Assembly (NCBI GenBank): GCA_000433335.1
Contig: HF996740.1
Location: 16,497-23,627, forward strand
DNA: 7,131 nucleotides
Reading direction: 5' to 3'
Origin: Clostridium sp. CAG:1219
GTDB lineage: Bacteria > Bacillota > Clostridia > TANB77 > CAG-465
In this document: one piece after another, positions 4,766-7,131 of the stretch
Layout of the letters: each line of letters opens with the position of its first letter
Position numbering within the stretch: position 1 is the stretch's first letter
Position numbers and translations under genes: made by a program
The notes under the pieces: model-generated
Told to the model about the DNA's origin: nothing
The model's database searches: none
What the model saw: only the letters and a program-made list of their open reading frames with translations

Positions 4766-5998
4766 ATGACAAAAAAAATCATAAATTTTGTACTTTCCAT
4801 AACTCTTATATTGTTACCAATTATGAAAATTCCTATTTGTTTCGGAATTTCATCTTCATTTTATGGAGCAAAAATAATTCTCTTGTATGGTAGTGCTAGT
4901 ATACTTTTAATATTATTATTAATTAATTACAAAGATCTTTCATTTGATAAAGTAGACTTACTACTACTGTCATTTTTGATACTAGTTTGTATTAGTACAT
5001 TTTTTTCATTAAACTTAAGAGTTTCAATACTTGGCAGTTATGATAGGTTTGAGGGAATGTTAACTTTTATAGCTTATTACATAATTTACTACTCTGCGAA
5101 ATATTTTTTGAAATTTGATAAAAAATTCATAGCTTATATTATTGCAATATCTATAGTAATATCATTACTTGCTATATCACAATACTTTGATTTATTTTTC
5201 ACTTCAGAGATATTCTCTAAAGAAGCAATAGGCGGAGCAACCCTCGGAAATCAAAATTTCTTAGGAACTTACATATCTCTTATATTACCAGCAATTACGT
5301 GCTTATATATTTTTAAAGGCAATAAAATTTTGTTAGTTCCAAATGCACTTTTGTTTTTTACACTTCTTATAACTTTAACTAGAAGTGCATGGATAGCATT
5401 TTTTGTATACTCTGCAATTGGTATAGTATACATTATAAAATCAAAAAAGAAAGAATATATGAAAAGATTTGTAATTTTATTTGCTTTGTTTTTAGTCACA
5501 TTTATAGTTTTTAATTTACTAAGTCCAGGTGCAATACTCGGAAGATATAAAACAAGCAAAGATGAATTAGAAAACAAAGATAAAGCTGGAAGTGGAAGGA
5601 TAATTATTTGGAAAGGTGCTTTTACAATAATAAAAAATAGGCCTCTGCTTGGAAGTGGGCCAGACACTTTTGTATACGGTGTTAACACCTACGATAGAGA
5701 CTATCTAGTAAATGTACTTATACCAAGGTTAAATGCAATACCTGACAAGGTTCATAATGAATTTTTACAAATCGCATGTACTATAGGCATTCCTGCTTTA
5801 ATCATATATTTGTTTGCAATTGCACTCATATTAACTAATTTAATAAAAAAGGATATTCATAAAAATACTTTATCTTTTATACTTCTATTATGTATTATAT
5901 CCTACCTTGCACAAGCATTTTTTAATATAAGTGTACTTGACATAGCACCTCTTTTCTGGGCATTACTTGGAATTTCTAGTAGAAAAGAAAATGCATAA
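4766..5998 (+). CDS. O-antigen ligase/polymerase (Wzy_C) family membrane protein
   Basis: This family joins or polymerises undecaprenyl-linked glycans outside the membrane. The 410 residues hold about 12 predicted membrane segments (roughly 6-26, 33-53, 64-83, 97-113, 120-140, 158-183, 189-204, 206-225, 233-253, 334-359, 367-387, 389-404). A large hydrophilic loop at about 254-333 carries the family features: SGRIIIWKGA (R278), the NRPLLGSGPDTF turn, and VHNEFLQIACTIGIP with H330, matching the functionally important His of WaaL-type ligases. TRSAW (R206) and TLGNQNFLGTY (159-169) are further signatures. The start has AAGGAGG 5 nt upstream. There are no glycosyltransferase, flippase or sugar-nucleotide genes nearby, so the glycan cannot be inferred. 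It could be a teichoic/teichuronic acid or capsule polymerase, or a protein glycan ligase. The family call is firm; the substrate is unknown. Confidence 0.88.
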   Translation: MTKKIINFVLSITLILLPIMKIPICFGISSSFYGAKIILLYGSASILLILLLINYKDLSFDKVDLLLLSFLILVCISTFFSLNLRVSILGSYDRFEGMLTFIAYYIIYYSAKYFLKFDKKFIAYIIAISIVISLLAISQYFDLFFTSEIFSKEAIGGATLGNQNFLGTYISLILPAITCLYIFKGNKILLVPNALLFFTLLITLTRSAWIAFFVYSAIGIVYIIKSKKKEYMKRFVILFALFLVTFIVFNLLSPGAILGRYKTSKDELENKDKAGSGRIIIWKGAFTIIKNRPLLGSGPDTFVYGVNTYDRDYLVNVLIPRLNAIPDKVHNEFLQIACTIGIPALIIYLFAIALILTNLIKKDIHKNTLSFILLLCIISYLAQAFFNISVLDIAPLFWALLGISSRKENA

Positions 5999-6002
5999 AA
6001 AA

Positions 6003-6032
6003 CAACCTGGAATAAAATCCAGGTTGCTTTTT
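6003..6032. terminator. Bidirectional terminator between the Wzy_C gene and rpsR
   Basis: A perfect 9-bp stem, CAACCTGGA (6003-6011) with TCCAGGTTG (6018-6026), has a 6-nt loop. On the plus strand it runs into CTTTTTA. On the minus strand it runs into six Ts (complement of 5997-6002), which overlap the Wzy_C stop codon (5996-5998). The rpsR stop codon lies at 6031-6033, so the element serves both converging transcripts. Confidence 0.92.
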
Positions 6033-6288
6033 ATTGAACTGTGTATGGTAAAAGTGCAATATGTCTTGCTCTTTTTATAGCTTCATTAACTTTTCTTTGA
6101 TGTTTTGCACAAGTTCCTGTTACTCTTCTTGGTAATATTTTACCTTTATCACTGATGTATCTTTTTAATTTTTCTACATCTTTGTAATCTATTTCGTCAA
6201 TGCTATCTACGCAAAAATTACATACTTTTTTTCTAGGTTTTCTAAAAGATTTTTCTTTAGAACCTTTTTTTACGTTTCTTTCTGCCAT
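6031..6288 (-). CDS. rpsR: 30S ribosomal protein S18 (zinc-binding form)
   Basis: S18 sits on the 30S platform as a heterodimer with S6. The 85-residue product has the family core [23 protein letters not shown] followed by [11 protein letters not shown] and [14 protein letters not shown]. It keeps C23, C26, C60 and H63, the residues expected in the zinc-binding (C+) form. The start is ATG 6288 with GGAGGA (6301-6296) 7 nt upstream. The in-frame ATG at 6336 would add 16 residues, overlap ssb by 26 nt and exceed the normal family length, so it was rejected. It is the last gene of rpsF-ssb-rpsR, 22 nt after the ssb stop, and ends at the shared terminator. Confidence 0.97.
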   Translation of the reverse strand: MAERNVKKGSKEKSFRKPRKKVCNFCVDSIDEIDYKDVEKLKRYISDKGKILPRRVTGTCAKHQRKVNEAIKRARHIALLPYTVQ

Positions 6289-6310
6289 TTCAAATTCCTC
6301 CTTTTCTTTT

Positions 6311-6727
6311 TTAGAAAGGAAGTTCCTCGTTATCATCTATTGTAATGAAATCTCCATCTGCACTAGATGATGGCACTTCCATATCAACATTTGAACCTGC
6401 AGAATCTCTTCTTGAATCAGCAAAATATGCATTTTCTACTATAAAGTCAGTAGCATATCTTTTTTGACCATTTTGATCTTCCCAGCTTCTATTTTGTATT
6501 CTACCTTCAACTAATACTTGTTGTCCTTTAGCATAATACTTAGAACAAAATTCAGCTAATTTTCCAAAAGCTGTTAAATTAAAGAAATCTGCTTTTCTTT
6601 CTCCATTTTGATCAGCAAATCTTCTATTAACTGCAATAGAAAATGTTGTAACCTGTGTATTAGTATTTGGTGTTGTTCTTGTTTCAGGGTCTCTTGTTAA
6701 TCTCCCCATAAATTGAAATTTATTCAT
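6311..6727 (-). CDS. ssb: Single-stranded DNA-binding protein
   Basis: SSB coats single-stranded DNA in replication, repair and recombination and recruits partner proteins through its C-terminal tip. The 138-residue product has an OB fold over residues ~1-105, with [62 protein letters not shown] and YFADSRR visible. A short Gly/Ser/Asp-rich linker leads to an acidic tip ending DDNEELPF, the partner-binding motif. The linker is short compared with the ~170-residue B. subtilis SsbA, but the protein is complete. The ATG has an AGGGGG ribosome binding site (6739-6734) 6 nt upstream. It sits between rpsF and rpsR, the usual bacterial order. Confidence 0.97.
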   Translation of the reverse strand: MNKFQFMGRLTRDPETRTTPNTNTQVTTFSIAVNRRFADQNGERKADFFNLTAFGKLAEFCSKYYAKGQQVLVEGRIQNRSWEDQNGQKRYATDFIVENAYFADSRRDSAGSNVDMEVPSSSADGDFITIDDNEELPF

Positions 6728-6768
6728 ATTTTTCCCCCTAACATTTTATTTAATTTCCATTTCATAAA

Positions 6769-7047
6769 CTATTTTTTTATAACTATATGTTTTAGAACTA
6801 TTTCATCAAGTCCTAGAATTCTTTCAAATTCTGCAATAAATTCTGGTTTTGCTGTAAATGTAAATAAGATATAGTAACCTTCTTTTTGCTTATTTATTTC
6901 ATAAGCTAAAGTTTTTTTACCCCATTCCTCTACATTTGTAAGCTCGCCATTTGCACCGATTAATTCTTTCATTTTTTCACCGAAAGCTACTGTTTTTTCT
7001 TCATCAGCAGCTGCAGATAAAATTATAACTGATTCGTAATTATTCAT
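6769..7047 (-). CDS. rpsF: 30S ribosomal protein S6
   Basis: S6 pairs with S18 on the 30S platform. The 92-residue product shows the family pattern: NNYESVIIL at the N-terminus, VEEWGKKTLAYEINKQKEGYYILFTF (39-64) and the C-terminal ILGLDEIVLKHIVIKK. The start is ATG 7047, with AGGAGGTG (7064-7057) 9 nt upstream. A longer in-frame start at 7092 would add 15 residues unlike any S6, run through this ribosome binding site and cut into the leader hairpin, so it was rejected. It is the first gene of the operon, with 41 nt between its stop and the ssb start. Confidence 0.97.
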   Translation of the reverse strand: MNNYESVIILSAAADEEKTVAFGEKMKELIGANGELTNVEEWGKKTLAYEINKQKEGYYILFTFTAKPEFIAEFERILGLDEIVLKHIVIKK

Positions 7048-7097
7048 GACCAAACTCACCTCCTCTTGGACATTAGACTCTATGACCCACATAGAGT
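7048..7097 (-). promoter_or_regulatory. rpsF leader: strong hairpin and candidate ribosome-binding-site stem
   Basis: On the minus strand, ACTCTATG (7097-7090) pairs perfectly with CATAGAGT (7084-7077) around the loop TGGGT. Downstream, CCAA (7069-7066) can pair with TTGG (7053-7050), placing the AGGAGGTG ribosome binding site in a 12-nt loop just before the ATG. S6:S18 autoregulation through the rpsF leader is known in many bacteria. I do not see the conserved CCG of that motif, so assigning it here is only a suggestion. Confidence 0.4.
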
Positions 7098-7117
7098 AAG
7101 GAAATTAACTGGTAAAC

Positions 7118-7123
7118 ATTATA
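7118..7123 (-). promoter_or_regulatory. -10 element of the rpsF-ssb-rpsR promoter
   Basis: The minus strand reads TGATATAAT, a perfect TATAAT with an extended TG. Transcription would start near 7111, about 64 nt before the rpsF ATG. The -35 hexamer would lie around 7141-7146, beyond the window. Confidence 0.65.
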
Positions 7124-7131
7124 TCATTTTT

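Noticed and set aside
5269..5688. Minus-strand ORF of 139 codons inside the Wzy_C gene
   Set aside because: It is antisense to the conserved TLGNQNF to GSGPDTF region, with no ribosome binding site and no recognisable protein features.
6289..6336. Upstream in-frame start for rpsR
   Set aside because: It would overlap ssb, add 16 residues absent from S18 proteins and ignore the GGAGGA placed 7 nt before ATG 6288.
7048..7092. Upstream in-frame start for rpsF
   Set aside because: The added residues do not resemble S6 and the stretch contains the AGGAGGTG ribosome binding site of the real start.

Overview
The window is strongly AT-rich, with short intergenic gaps, strong GGAGG-type ribosome binding sites, and TTGACT/TATAAT-like promoters that often carry an extended -10 TG. 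Together with a YabG-type sporulation protease, this points to a spore-forming, monoderm Firmicute of the class Clostridia. Peptostreptococcaceae or Clostridiaceae would fit, but the family is a guess. No rRNA, tRNA, insertion sequence, CRISPR array or prophage module is visible.

Layout from left to right. (1) 1-705 (+) is the 3' part of a membrane-anchored monofunctional peptidoglycan glycosyltransferase, cut by the window edge. (2) 2072-720 (-) is a two-gene thymidylate/folate operon, thyA then dfrA. Its extended -10 promoter is framed by three TTTGAGT-like half-sites. (3) 2259-2513 (+) is rpsT (ribosomal protein S20) with its own promoter and terminator. (4) 2687-3478 (+) is an unrecognised, probably all-helical protein with C-terminal repeats, a near-consensus promoter and a structured leader of about 100 nt. 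(5) 4379-3513 (-) is yabG, with a candidate mother-cell promoter. (6) 4617-4468 (-) is a small basic 49-residue ORF with a good ribosome binding site. (7) 4766-5998 (+) is a polytopic O-antigen ligase/polymerase (Wzy_C) family protein whose promoter lies back-to-back with that of the small ORF. (8) 7047-6031 (-) is the conserved rpsF-ssb-rpsR operon.

The genes do not form one pathway. ThyA turns dUMP into dTMP while oxidising methylene-tetrahydrofolate to dihydrofolate, and DHFR in the same transcript regenerates tetrahydrofolate. S6, SSB and S18 form the usual translation/replication operon, and S6 and S18 pair on the 30S platform. YabG acts late in sporulation. The glycosyltransferase and the Wzy_C protein both belong to envelope biogenesis but are not adjacent. 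Three convergent gene pairs (glycosyltransferase/dfrA, unknown gene/yabG, Wzy_C/rpsR) each share one compact bidirectional terminator that contains or touches a stop codon.

Three starts were moved downstream of the longest possible ORF because of ribosome binding site position and family length: yabG to ATG 4379, rpsR to ATG 6288 and rpsF to ATG 7047. I see no convincing new multi-gene system. The best candidates for new biology are the repeat-containing protein at 2687-3478 with its leader, the 49-residue ORF, and the operator-like repeats at the thyA promoter.
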